Positions 8,412 through 14,854 of a stretch of DNA of 17,882 nucleotides are shown here, one piece after another; within the stretch, counting starts at the first letter, position 1, and each line of letters starts with the position of its first letter. Source of the stretch: Comamonadaceae bacterium (GTDB lineage: Bacteria > Pseudomonadota > Gammaproteobacteria > Burkholderiales > Burkholderiaceae_C); NCBI GenBank assembly GCA_947458345.1, contig CANHBU010000003.1:1-17882 (forward strand), given 5' to 3'. Both the position numbers and the translations under genes were made by a program. The notes under the pieces are model-generated. The model did not search any database and was not told the origin of the DNA. It was given only the letters and a program-made list of their open reading frames with translations.

Positions 8412-8431
8412 GCTGTTTTGATGTCCCAGGG

Positions 8432-8465
8432 CGGGCCAGCCTGCTGAAGGCTGGGCCCGTTTTTT
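8432..8465 (+). terminator. Intrinsic terminator between TAXI binding protein and fused permease
   Basis: CGGGCCAGCC (8432-8441) pairs with GGCTGGGCCCG (8449-8459) apart from one bulged base, around a 7-nt loop. Six T residues follow at 8460-8465. The T-tract ends only 6 nt before the ATG of the permease gene. The arrangement would lower permease expression relative to the binding protein, and the hairpin occupies the place where a Shine-Dalgarno sequence would be. Confidence 0.8.
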
Positions 8466-8471
8466 ATTGCC

Positions 8472-10652
8472 ATGAAAACCCACCCAGAACTCGATGCCCA
8501 GCAACTGCAGGCGCTCGAGCAGAAGTTCGATCCCGAAATGCAATTTCGGCCGGTGGTGCCGCCGGCCACCGTGCTGGTGCGCGGGCTGCTCATCGCGCTG
8601 TCGCTGTTTCATTTCTACACCGCCGGCTTTGGCCTTCTGCGCGAGGCCACTCACCGCGGCGTGCATTTGGCCTTTGTCCTGGGCCTGATTTTTCTGGTGT
8701 TCGCAGCCACGCGGCGCGGGCAGTCTGAGCCCGAGCGCTCAAGCCGGTGGTCACCCGGCGGGGTGCCCCTGCTCGATTGGCTGCTGGCTGCGGCGGCAGC
8801 CTTGAGCGTTTTGTACATCCCTTGGATCTTTGACGACCTGGCGTTCCGCGTGGGAAATCCGGGTTTTGGGGACGTCCTGTTTGGCTCCATCTTGCTTGTC
8901 ACCTTGCTCGAGGCCACCCGACGCTCCATGGGGTGGCCTTTGCCCGTGATTGCCCTGGGCTTTACCGTCTACGCCCTGGCCGGACCCTATTTCCCGGGCC
9001 TGCTCAAGCATGCGGGGGCCACCTGGTCCCAGATGATCAACCACCAGTACCTGACCAGCCAGGGCATTTACGGGGTGGCCGTCGGGGTGGTGGCCACCTA
9101 CGTCTTTCATTTTGTGTTGTTCGGCGTACTGGCCACGCGTATCGGCCTGGGGCAGCTCTTTCTTGACATCGCCTCCACTGTGGCGGGTCGGTATGCGGGC
9201 GGTCCGGCCAAGGTCAGCGTGTTTGGCTCGGCCCTGTTTGGCATGCTCAGTGGCTCTTCGGTGGCCAACGCAGTGACGGTGGGCTCACTGACCATCCCGG
9301 CCATGATCCGCGTGGGCTACCGGCGCGAATTTGCCGGCGCGGTCGAAGCAGCCGCCTCCACCGGTGGACAGATCACGCCGCCCGTTTTGGGGGCGGCGGC
9401 CTTTTTGATGGTGGAGTTTCTCAACATTCCCTATCAAAACATCATCGCAGCGGCGGCCGTACCGGCCTTCATGCACTTTTTCGGCGTGTTCATGCAGGTG
9501 CATTTTGTGGCCAAGCGCGACGGGCTGCGCGGTCTGACCGATGAGGAGATGCCACGGCTCAAAGAGTCACTGCGGCAACGCTGGCCGACGCTGATTCCTT
9601 TGGTGCTGCTGATCAGCATCTTGGTGTCCGGACGCACGCCCTATCTGGCGGCATTTACCGGCATTGCATCGTGCATCATCGTCGGCCTGACCACTCAGGT
9701 GCAGGGCAACCGGCCGATACAGTGGTTCTCGCTCGGACTGCTGCATGGGGTGCTGGCACTGATCGTGTTTGTCGACTGGGGGCAGCACACCGAAACGATC
9801 AAGCTGAGCCTGTTCACGCTTGGGGTGGCGCTGTGGTGGGCATTGCAGCGCTGGGCGCAGGTGCGCGGCCGCATCGAGACCGGCGTGCTGATCGAGGCCT
9901 TTGAAACCGGCGCCAAATACGCGCTGGCGGTCGGCGCTGCGGCGGCCACCGTCGGCCTTGTGATTGGCGTGGTCACCCTCACCGGCGTGGGCTTCAAGAT
10001 CAGCTTCATCATCACCCAATGGTCGCAAGCGGCCGCCGGCTGGACTTCCATGCTCCTGCCAGCTGGCTGGGCCAGCATGCAGACCCTGACGCTGCTGGCC
10101 GCACTGATCATGACCGGTGTGGTCTGCATCCTCATGGGCTGCGGCATTCCCACGACGGCCAACTACATCATCATGGTGACGGTGGCAGCGCCCACCCTGG
10201 TGCAGTTGGGCGTGGAGCCTTTGGTGGCGCACTTCTTCGTTTTCTACTACGGCGTGCTGGCCGATATCACGCCGCCGGTGGCCCTGGCCGCCTATGCGGC
10301 CGCTGGCATGGCCGGAGGCGATCCTTTCCGCACCGGCAATCAGGCCTTCAAGCTCGGCCTGGCCAAGGCACTGGTGCCCTTCGTTTTCGTGTTCTCGCCT
10401 TCGTTGCTGCTGGTGGCCAAGGGCTTTACTTGGCCTGACTTCGTGATCACCTTCACCGGCTGCATCGTGGGCATCACGGTGCTGGCTGCCACGCTCAGCC
10501 GCTACATGCTGACGCGCATGCAGCCCTGGGAGCAGGCCCTGGGCTATTTGGCGGCCCTGTGTCTGGTGGCACCAGGGCTTTGGGTGTCATTGGTCGGCTT
10601 GGCGCTGATGGTGCCGGTTGTGATCCGGCAGTGGCGCTGCCGCGACGCTTGA
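8472..10652 (+). CDS. TRAP transporter fused permease subunit (DctQ-DctM fusion, TAXI type)
   Basis: Inner-membrane permease that works with the TAXI binding protein, driven by an ion gradient. The 726-aa protein fuses a DctQ-like N-terminal part to a DctM-like part, as is standard in TAXI systems. After a polar 30-residue lead there are many hydrophobic segments. The DctM region begins near residue 215-225 and contains the conserved GMLSGSSVANAVTVGSLTIP, the EAAASTGGQITPPVLGAAAF segment, and in the second half GCGIPTTANYIIMVTVAAP and GVLADITPPVALAAYAAAG. The two repeats with helix-breaking G/P pairs are the usual transport core. The ATG at 8472 lies 6 nt after a terminator T-tract and no ribosome site is visible; no later ATG gives a better start, so the start is accepted with some doubt. 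The downstream flavoenzyme begins 6 nt after its stop. Confidence 0.93.
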   Translation: MKTHPELDAQQLQALEQKFDPEMQFRPVVPPATVLVRGLLIALSLFHFYTAGFGLLREATHRGVHLAFVLGLIFLVFAATRRGQSEPERSSRWSPGGVPLLDWLLAAAAALSVLYIPWIFDDLAFRVGNPGFGDVLFGSILLVTLLEATRRSMGWPLPVIALGFTVYALAGPYFPGLLKHAGATWSQMINHQYLTSQGIYGVAVGVVATYVFHFVLFGVLATRIGLGQLFLDIASTVAGRYAGGPAKVSVFGSALFGMLSGSSVANAVTVGSLTIPAMIRVGYRREFAGAVEAAASTGGQITPPVLGAAAFLMVEFLNIPYQNIIAAAAVPAFMHFFGVFMQVHFVAKRDGLRGLTDEEMPRLKESLRQRWPTLIPLVLLISILVSGRTPYLAAFTGIASCIIVGLTTQVQGNRPIQWFSLGLLHGVLALIVFVDWGQHTETIKLSLFTLGVALWWALQRWAQVRGRIETGVLIEAFETGAKYALAVGAAAATVGLVIGVVTLTGVGFKISFIITQWSQAAAGWTSMLLPAGWASMQTLTLLAALIMTGVVCILMGCGIPTTANYIIMVTVAAPTLVQLGVEPLVAHFFVFYYGVLADITPPVALAAYAAAGMAGGDPFRTGNQAFKLGLAKALVPFVFVFSPSLLLVAKGFTWPDFVITFTGCIVGITVLAATLSRYMLTRMQPWEQALGYLAALCLVAPGLWVSLVGLALMVPVVIRQWRCRDA

Positions 10653-10658
10653 GCGCAT

Positions 10659-11900
10659 ATGGGCAAAACATGTGCAGTCATCGGCGCGGGCATGGTCGGC
10701 ACCTGCACGGCCTGGCATCTGCGTCAACGTGGCCACGAGGTGGTGCTGATCGATCGCGGCCCGCCCGGTCAGGAAACGTCTTTTGGCAATGCCGGACTGA
10801 TACAGCGCGAGGCGGCCGAGCCTTATCCCTTTCCGCGAGAGCTGGCCAAAATCTGGCAGGTGGCCACCGGCCAAGGTTTTGACATCGCCTGGCGGGCATC
10901 GGCCCTGCCGCACGTTTTACCCCGAGTGCTGGCCTATGCCTGGCATTCGCAGCCCGAGCGCCATGCCCGCCTGGCCCGGCACTATGGCGCGCTGATTGCC
11001 GCCTGCATCACCGAACACGACACCTTGGTGCGCTCGGCCGGTGCCCAGGATTTGATCGACACGCGCGGCTACCGCAAGATCTTTCGCACCGAGGCGGCTT
11101 TTGAACGGGCCGCCCGTGATGCCGAGCGACTGGCCCACACCTGGAGCATCGACAACCGGGTGGAGAGCAGCGACGAGCTGGCTCGCCGCGAGCCGGCCTT
11201 GAAGCAGACGCTGGCCGGCGCCATCCACCATGCGTCGACCTGGGCGGTGAGAGACCCCGGCGCTTTGGTGCAAGCCTATGCCGCTGATTTTGTGGCGCAT
11301 GGAGGGCAACTGATGCGCGCCGAGGTACAGGCCCTCGAGCCACAGGCACAAGGCTGGCGCTTGCGCACCTCGCAAGGTGAGGTGGCGACTCAAGAAGTGG
11401 TCGTCGCCCAGGGACCGTGGTCGCAAGACTTGCTGGGGGGTTTGGGCTACCGCTTCCCGATGTTCGTCAAGCGCGGTTACCACCAACACTACGATGGCGC
11501 CCATGGGCTGCAGGGCCCGGTTTTCGATGCGCAAAAAGGTTATCTGCTGCTACCCATGCGGGCCGGACTGCGTCTGACCACCGGCGCCGAACTGGCACTG
11601 CGCGATGCTGCGCCGCAGCCGACGCAACTGGCACCGGCCGAGGCCTGCGCGCGCACCCTGGTCGAGCTGGGACGGCCCTCGCCGCTGGCCCCCTGGATGG
11701 GCAGCCGCCCCTGCATGCCCGACATGCTGCCGGTCATGGGGCCGGCACCGCGTCACCAGGGCCTGTGGTTGAACTTCGGCCATGGCCATCAAGGCTTCAC
11801 GCTGGGGCCAGTGGCCGGCCGGCTGCTGGCCGAAATGATTTCAGACCAGCCCTGCTTCCTAGACCCAGCGCCCTATGCTGCCACCCGCTTGACACCATAA
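10659..11900 (+). CDS. FAD-dependent oxidoreductase of the DAO/DadA family
   Basis: Probably oxidises an amino acid or secondary amine with FAD, in the manner of D-amino-acid dehydrogenase. The 413-aa protein has the N-terminal dinucleotide motif VIGAGMVG (residues 7-14) with Asp32 at the end of strand 2 (VVLIDR), and TSFGNAG (40-46), equivalent to the ASFANAG loop of DadA. Near the C terminus it has the DAO ending GSRPCMPDMLPVMGP and LWLNFGHGHQGFTLGP. It lacks a signal peptide. It starts 6 nt after the fused-permease stop and so belongs to the TRAP operon. That context suggests it acts on the imported solute or a derivative. The substrate is not deducible: D-alanine, sarcosine-type or N-substituted amino acids are possibilities. 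No intrinsic terminator was recognised in the 108-nt gap that follows. Confidence 0.88.
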   Translation: MGKTCAVIGAGMVGTCTAWHLRQRGHEVVLIDRGPPGQETSFGNAGLIQREAAEPYPFPRELAKIWQVATGQGFDIAWRASALPHVLPRVLAYAWHSQPERHARLARHYGALIAACITEHDTLVRSAGAQDLIDTRGYRKIFRTEAAFERAARDAERLAHTWSIDNRVESSDELARREPALKQTLAGAIHHASTWAVRDPGALVQAYAADFVAHGGQLMRAEVQALEPQAQGWRLRTSQGEVATQEVVVAQGPWSQDLLGGLGYRFPMFVKRGYHQHYDGAHGLQGPVFDAQKGYLLLPMRAGLRLTTGAELALRDAAPQPTQLAPAEACARTLVELGRPSPLAPWMGSRPCMPDMLPVMGPAPRHQGLWLNFGHGHQGFTLGPVAGRLLAEMISDQPCFLDPAPYAATRLTP

Positions 11901-12008
11901 GATGCGCCCCGCGGTGTTTAATCATTGGTCTGTGGAATCGGCTGCCCTGACAAACCAGTGGCGCCTGGGCCAAGCTAAATTTCAAAACAAACCGCCTGGA
12001 GCCTGATC

Positions 12009-12581
12009 GTGAAGCCTTTGGCACAAAACCTTCTGAGCGACCCGTCGGCCATAGAGTCCTTGCTGGCGGGACGGTCTGGAGCGACACAGTTGCTCGGCTT
12101 CTTCCTTGACTCACCCCTGGGCGCACTGAAACGTTCGGGCCTGATCGAACACCGGTCGTCCGTGATGCCACTGGATCAGCTTCTCGGGGACCGAGGCACG
12201 CTGTACTACGTCGACCCCAGGCAATCTGACGCCAGCCATGCCAGTTACCGGACGGCGGTCAGGGCGTTCGCCGATCAGGTCATGGGCGCCGGTGTGGCGC
12301 CATTTCGGTTGCAAGCGCCTTGTCTTCTTTTGATCAATACACAATCGGATCGCTCTGCGCTATTGGACTGCCTCGAGCTTGACCCCAAAGCGACCTGCAT
12401 GTGGTACTTGCAGGTCCGCAACTTTATCGCCAGCCATCTCGATCAAACGTCCTCAGCGCCCGAAAAATCGCGCCTGACGCAGACGCTTGAGGCGCTGTCG
12501 AGTCACCGGTTAGAGATCTCCATGGAAGTTCTCAAGGTCGGTCTGGGTAGCCTGATTTCATCACTGATCAGTTCCAGGTGA
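12009..12581 (+). CDS. Hypothetical protein, 190 aa, no recognised family
   Basis: I do not recognise this protein. It starts at a GTG with a good ribosome site (GGAG at 11998-12001, 7-nt spacing), which supports it as a real gene. It has no signal peptide and no membrane helix. The sequence is mixed alpha/beta in appearance, with a hydrophobic strand-like stretch LQAPCLLLINTQSD in the middle. An amphipathic C-terminal helix (LEISMEVLKVGLGSLISSLI) ends in a serine-rich tail. It contains three cysteines without a metal-binding pattern. Codon use is visibly less GC-biased than in the flanking transport genes. Its stop codon coincides with the edge of a decayed transposase fragment on the other strand, so its 3' end may have been reshaped by that insertion. 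A role cannot be proposed. Confidence 0.6.
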   Translation: MKPLAQNLLSDPSAIESLLAGRSGATQLLGFFLDSPLGALKRSGLIEHRSSVMPLDQLLGDRGTLYYVDPRQSDASHASYRTAVRAFADQVMGAGVAPFRLQAPCLLLINTQSDRSALLDCLELDPKATCMWYLQVRNFIASHLDQTSSAPEKSRLTQTLEALSSHRLEISMEVLKVGLGSLISSLISSR

Positions 12582-12759
12582 GCGCCACACGGCCGCGCTC
12601 CAGCAACTGCGCCATCGGGTTGCAGGGATATCGCCATCTCTCGGTCAGCACCTTCGCCTGCCTCAAAAGGTAGAAGATCTCCCCATCGAAGAATTCATCG
12701 CTGAACTTGCCATTAAATGGCTCGCAGCAACCGCTCTTCCATGTGTCAAGTTGAGATTC
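12568..12759 (-). pseudogene. Relic of an IS3-family transposase (OrfB, C-terminal catalytic end)
   Basis: Translating the minus strand from 12759 down to the stop at 12568 gives, in one frame, TWKSGCCEPFNGKF then SDEFFDGEIFYLLRQAKVL and TERWRYPCN. This follows the well-known end of IS3-family transposases (PWENGYCESFNGKLRDELL, NGEIFY-L-EA-VLIE-WR-HYN). It includes the last catalytic Glu of the DDE triad, here the GAG at 12721-12723. After WRY-CN the match to RPHSSLGYRPPAP is lost to a shift and substitutions, though the frame stays open to 12568. Upstream a TGA (12760-12762) interrupts it, and no N-terminal half or inverted repeats are visible. It is a non-functional fragment filling most of the 228-bp gap between the 190-aa gene and the LprI-DUF3298 gene. 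The exact IS name cannot be given. Confidence 0.8.
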
Positions 12760-12778
12760 TCACTGCCGAATTTAGGAT
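12751..12778 (+). promoter_or_regulatory. Putative sigma-70 promoter of the LprI-DUF3298 gene
   Basis: TTGAGA (12751-12756, five of six to -35 consensus) and TAGGAT (12773-12778, four of six to -10) are separated by 16 nt. The predicted start near 12785 gives a leader of about 25 nt with AGGAG (12799-12803) placed 6 nt before the ATG. The -35 lies at the edge of the IS3-family relic, so the insertion may have supplied or altered the promoter. Confidence 0.45.
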
Positions 12779-12809
12779 GATGAAACACAAGCCAAACCAG
12801 GAGATGAGC

Positions 12810-13823
12810 ATGAAGACGGTTTTGGGAACATGCAAAGCGATTGCGCTGTTGATGCTTGCAGCCGGGCCGGTCTCGGCGGCCAGCTTCGACTGCGCGAAGG
12901 CGACACGGCCACAGGAAAAGCTGATTTGCGCCAGTCCCGAGGTAAGCCGCCTCGATTCATCCATGGCGTCTTCTTACAAGGCGCTTTTGCAGCGTCTATC
13001 CCCCGAAGCACAGAACGATGTGCGCCGCAGCCAGCGGGAATGGTTGGCGTTCTGGCCCACTTCCTGCCGCCGGGGCGATGAACCCCTGGACCCAAAAAGC
13101 AAAGATGCGCAGGACTGCGCGCAGGCGCGCTACAAGGACCGGATTTCCCTGCTCGAAGCCCCAAACTCAGTTGCCGGCGATATTGCCCTGTATCCGGTCA
13201 GCACTTACGCCATCCGTCGATCGGGTGCCCAGGTGGAATGGATCAAATACGCCCAGAGCGTCACCCATTTCCCGGCAGTCGATCTGGGCCAGGTCGCCCA
13301 CGACAAGAAAAATCTTGCGGTGCGGATCGATCGCTGGCTGCGCAAGGACATGGCTTCTTCCGGCCAGGCCGTCGATGCCGTTTCCGATGGCGAATCTGGC
13401 CGGCGCTTCATCGCAAGTCTGTCGATGCTGCTCAGTACCGAAACCGCCGGCTACTTCTATGGCCATGGCGCCGCGCACCCCGTCAGCGGCTCCAGCACAC
13501 AGCATTTCTACCTTCCAAAAGCGCGTCCGATGCTTGCTGCCGATATCTTCCAGGGCAAGCAGTGGCAGGACGGTCTGACGGTACTGGTTGAAAAGGAATT
13601 GAAAGAACAGCTTGCAGATTTTTATTACGTCAAATCGCGTGGAGAACTCAAGGATCTGGTCGTTGATCCGGCCCGTTGGCAATTGAGCCGCAAAGAACTG
13701 ACCCTAACGTTCAGTCCCTACGAAGTCGCGCCTTATGCTGCCGGCGCGCCGAGCGTGAGCCTGTCGTGGTCCACGCTGATGCCCTGGCTGACGGCGCAGG
13801 TCAGCAATGACATCTCCCGATAG
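12810..13823 (+). CDS. Secreted protein with LprI/DUF1311 and DUF3298 domains
   Basis: Probably a periplasmic envelope protein of 337 aa. It has a signal peptide (MKTVLGTCKAIALLMLAAG, cleavage near residue 23). Next comes an LprI-type domain: SFDCAKA (Cys28), KLICASPEVSRLD (Cys40), then SQREWLAFWPTSC (Cys86), AQDCAQARYKDRI (Cys103), the spacing of a two-disulfide fold. The C-terminal part (about 240-335) resembles DUF3298, with QDGLTVLVEKELKEQL and the hallmark TLTFSPYEVAPYAAGAPSV followed by LMPWL. Domain names are from recalled family patterns. LprI proteins include a mycobacterial lysozyme inhibitor and DUF3298 forms the lysozyme-binding part of Bacillus RsiV, so a lysozyme-related role is a reasonable inference, not shown. 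The ATG at 12810 is chosen for AGGAG 6 nt upstream; an ATG at 12804 abuts that site and one at 12717 lies inside the transposase relic. The gene appears monocistronic. Confidence 0.8.
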   Translation: MKTVLGTCKAIALLMLAAGPVSAASFDCAKATRPQEKLICASPEVSRLDSSMASSYKALLQRLSPEAQNDVRRSQREWLAFWPTSCRRGDEPLDPKSKDAQDCAQARYKDRISLLEAPNSVAGDIALYPVSTYAIRRSGAQVEWIKYAQSVTHFPAVDLGQVAHDKKNLAVRIDRWLRKDMASSGQAVDAVSDGESGRRFIASLSMLLSTETAGYFYGHGAAHPVSGSSTQHFYLPKARPMLAADIFQGKQWQDGLTVLVEKELKEQLADFYYVKSRGELKDLVVDPARWQLSRKELTLTFSPYEVAPYAAGAPSVSLSWSTLMPWLTAQVSNDISR

Positions 13824-13945
13824 TTGGCCTCGAACGTGTCGCCTGACTGAGCGCTCTTGGCACTGCCGATCAAGGGTCACTTGCCCGCTTTGGCTTGAAG
13901 GCCCAGGCGCACCCGCGTTGCCATCGTGGGGTGCGGGGCTGCACC
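13824..13945. other. Gap between convergent genes with an unidentified reading-frame remnant
   Basis: No gene is recognised between the LprI-DUF3298 stop and the kinase stop. A weak inverted repeat, CGCACCC (13908-13914) with GGGTGCG (13929-13935), has no T-tract, so it is not a convincing terminator. The minus strand at about 13877-13940 reads APHPTMATRVRLGLQAKAGK before a stop, which resembles a protein C terminus but could not be assigned and may be chance. Confidence 0.35.
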
Positions 13946-14854
13946 TTAGCCCTGGGCCAGCCAGTGCTGCACCTGCGCCAAGCTGGGCATGGCGGCCACC
14001 GCGCCGCGGCCTTGGGTTGAGAGGGCGGCCGCTGCGTTGGCGCTGGCCAATGCCTGCGGCCAGTCTTCCTGGCGCGTCAGGGCTGCGACCAGGGCGCCGG
14101 TGAAGGTGTCGCCCGCGCCGATGGTGTCGACCACGGGCACCGCATGCCCGGCCACCGCCAGCGGCTCGTGGCCGCCCCGGTAGAGCCGGCAACCGCGAGC
14201 GCCTAACGTGACGACCACCGCACCCACGCCGCGGGCCAGCAGTGCCCCGGCGGCCCGATCGGCGCCCTGCACGCCGGCCAGGTGGTGCAACTCGCCTTCG
14301 TTGGGCGTAAGCACGTCGATCAAGGGCCACAGGGCCTCAGGCAGGGCCATGGCGGGGGCCGGGTTGAGCAGGGTGCGCACGCCGTGTGCGCGGGCCAGGG
14401 CAAAGGCAGCCTGCGTGGCCGCCAATGGCACTTCGCAGGAGGCCATGACCCAGCGTGCGCCCGCAATCGTGTCCCGGGCCTGCTCGACCTGCAAGGCATC
14501 AAGCCCACTGCCCGCGCCCGGGTAGATCGCAATCGAGTTGTCGCCGTCGGGGTAGCCCAAAATCAGCGCGGTGCCGTTGACCTGGCCCTGGGCGCGCTGC
14601 ACGTGCCGGCTGTCGATGCCCTCGCGCGCCCACAAATCAAGCCCCATCTGGCCGAAGTCGTCGCCGCCGATGCGCGCCACTAGGCCCACTCGGGCGCCCT
14701 GCCGGGCCGCAGCCACGGCGGCGTTGCTGCCCTTGCCGCCGGGCAGGCGCTGCAATTGGCTGGCCAGCTGCGTCTGGCCGCGCAGCAGAGGCGATGGGAT
14801 CTGCGCGATCAGATCCACATTCCAGCTGGCGATGCACACCACCTCAGGGGCCAC
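13946..14854 (-). CDS. PfkB-family carbohydrate kinase (ribokinase-like)
   Basis: Cytoplasmic kinase that phosphorylates a sugar or sugar derivative from ATP. The 302-aa protein has all PfkB landmarks: an N-terminal ASWNVDL (Asn12, Asp14) for substrate contact, the GGKGSN glycine signature at residues 39-44, NPAPA (164-168), TPNEGE (183-188) and the anion-hole/catalytic segment DTIGAGDTFTGAL with base Asp249. NPAPA and PNE motifs favour ribokinase over 2-keto-3-deoxygluconate kinase, but substrate assignment within PfkB is unsafe. It begins with GTG, whose G is the last base of the dctM stop (TAGTG), indicating translational coupling and membership of the TRAP operon. Its likely job is to phosphorylate the imported sugar or a catabolic intermediate. 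Confidence 0.88.
   Translation of the reverse strand: MAPEVVCIASWNVDLIAQIPSPLLRGQTQLASQLQRLPGGKGSNAAVAAARQGARVGLVARIGGDDFGQMGLDLWAREGIDSRHVQRAQGQVNGTALILGYPDGDNSIAIYPGAGSGLDALQVEQARDTIAGARWVMASCEVPLAATQAAFALARAHGVRTLLNPAPAMALPEALWPLIDVLTPNEGELHHLAGVQGADRAAGALLARGVGAVVVTLGARGCRLYRGGHEPLAVAGHAVPVVDTIGAGDTFTGALVAALTRQEDWPQALASANAAAALSTQGRGAVAAMPSLAQVQHWLAQG

Noticed and set aside
13908..13935. Inverted repeat CGCACCC/GGGTGCG considered as a bidirectional terminator
   Set aside because: Long 14-nt loop, only 7 bp and no T-tract on either strand.
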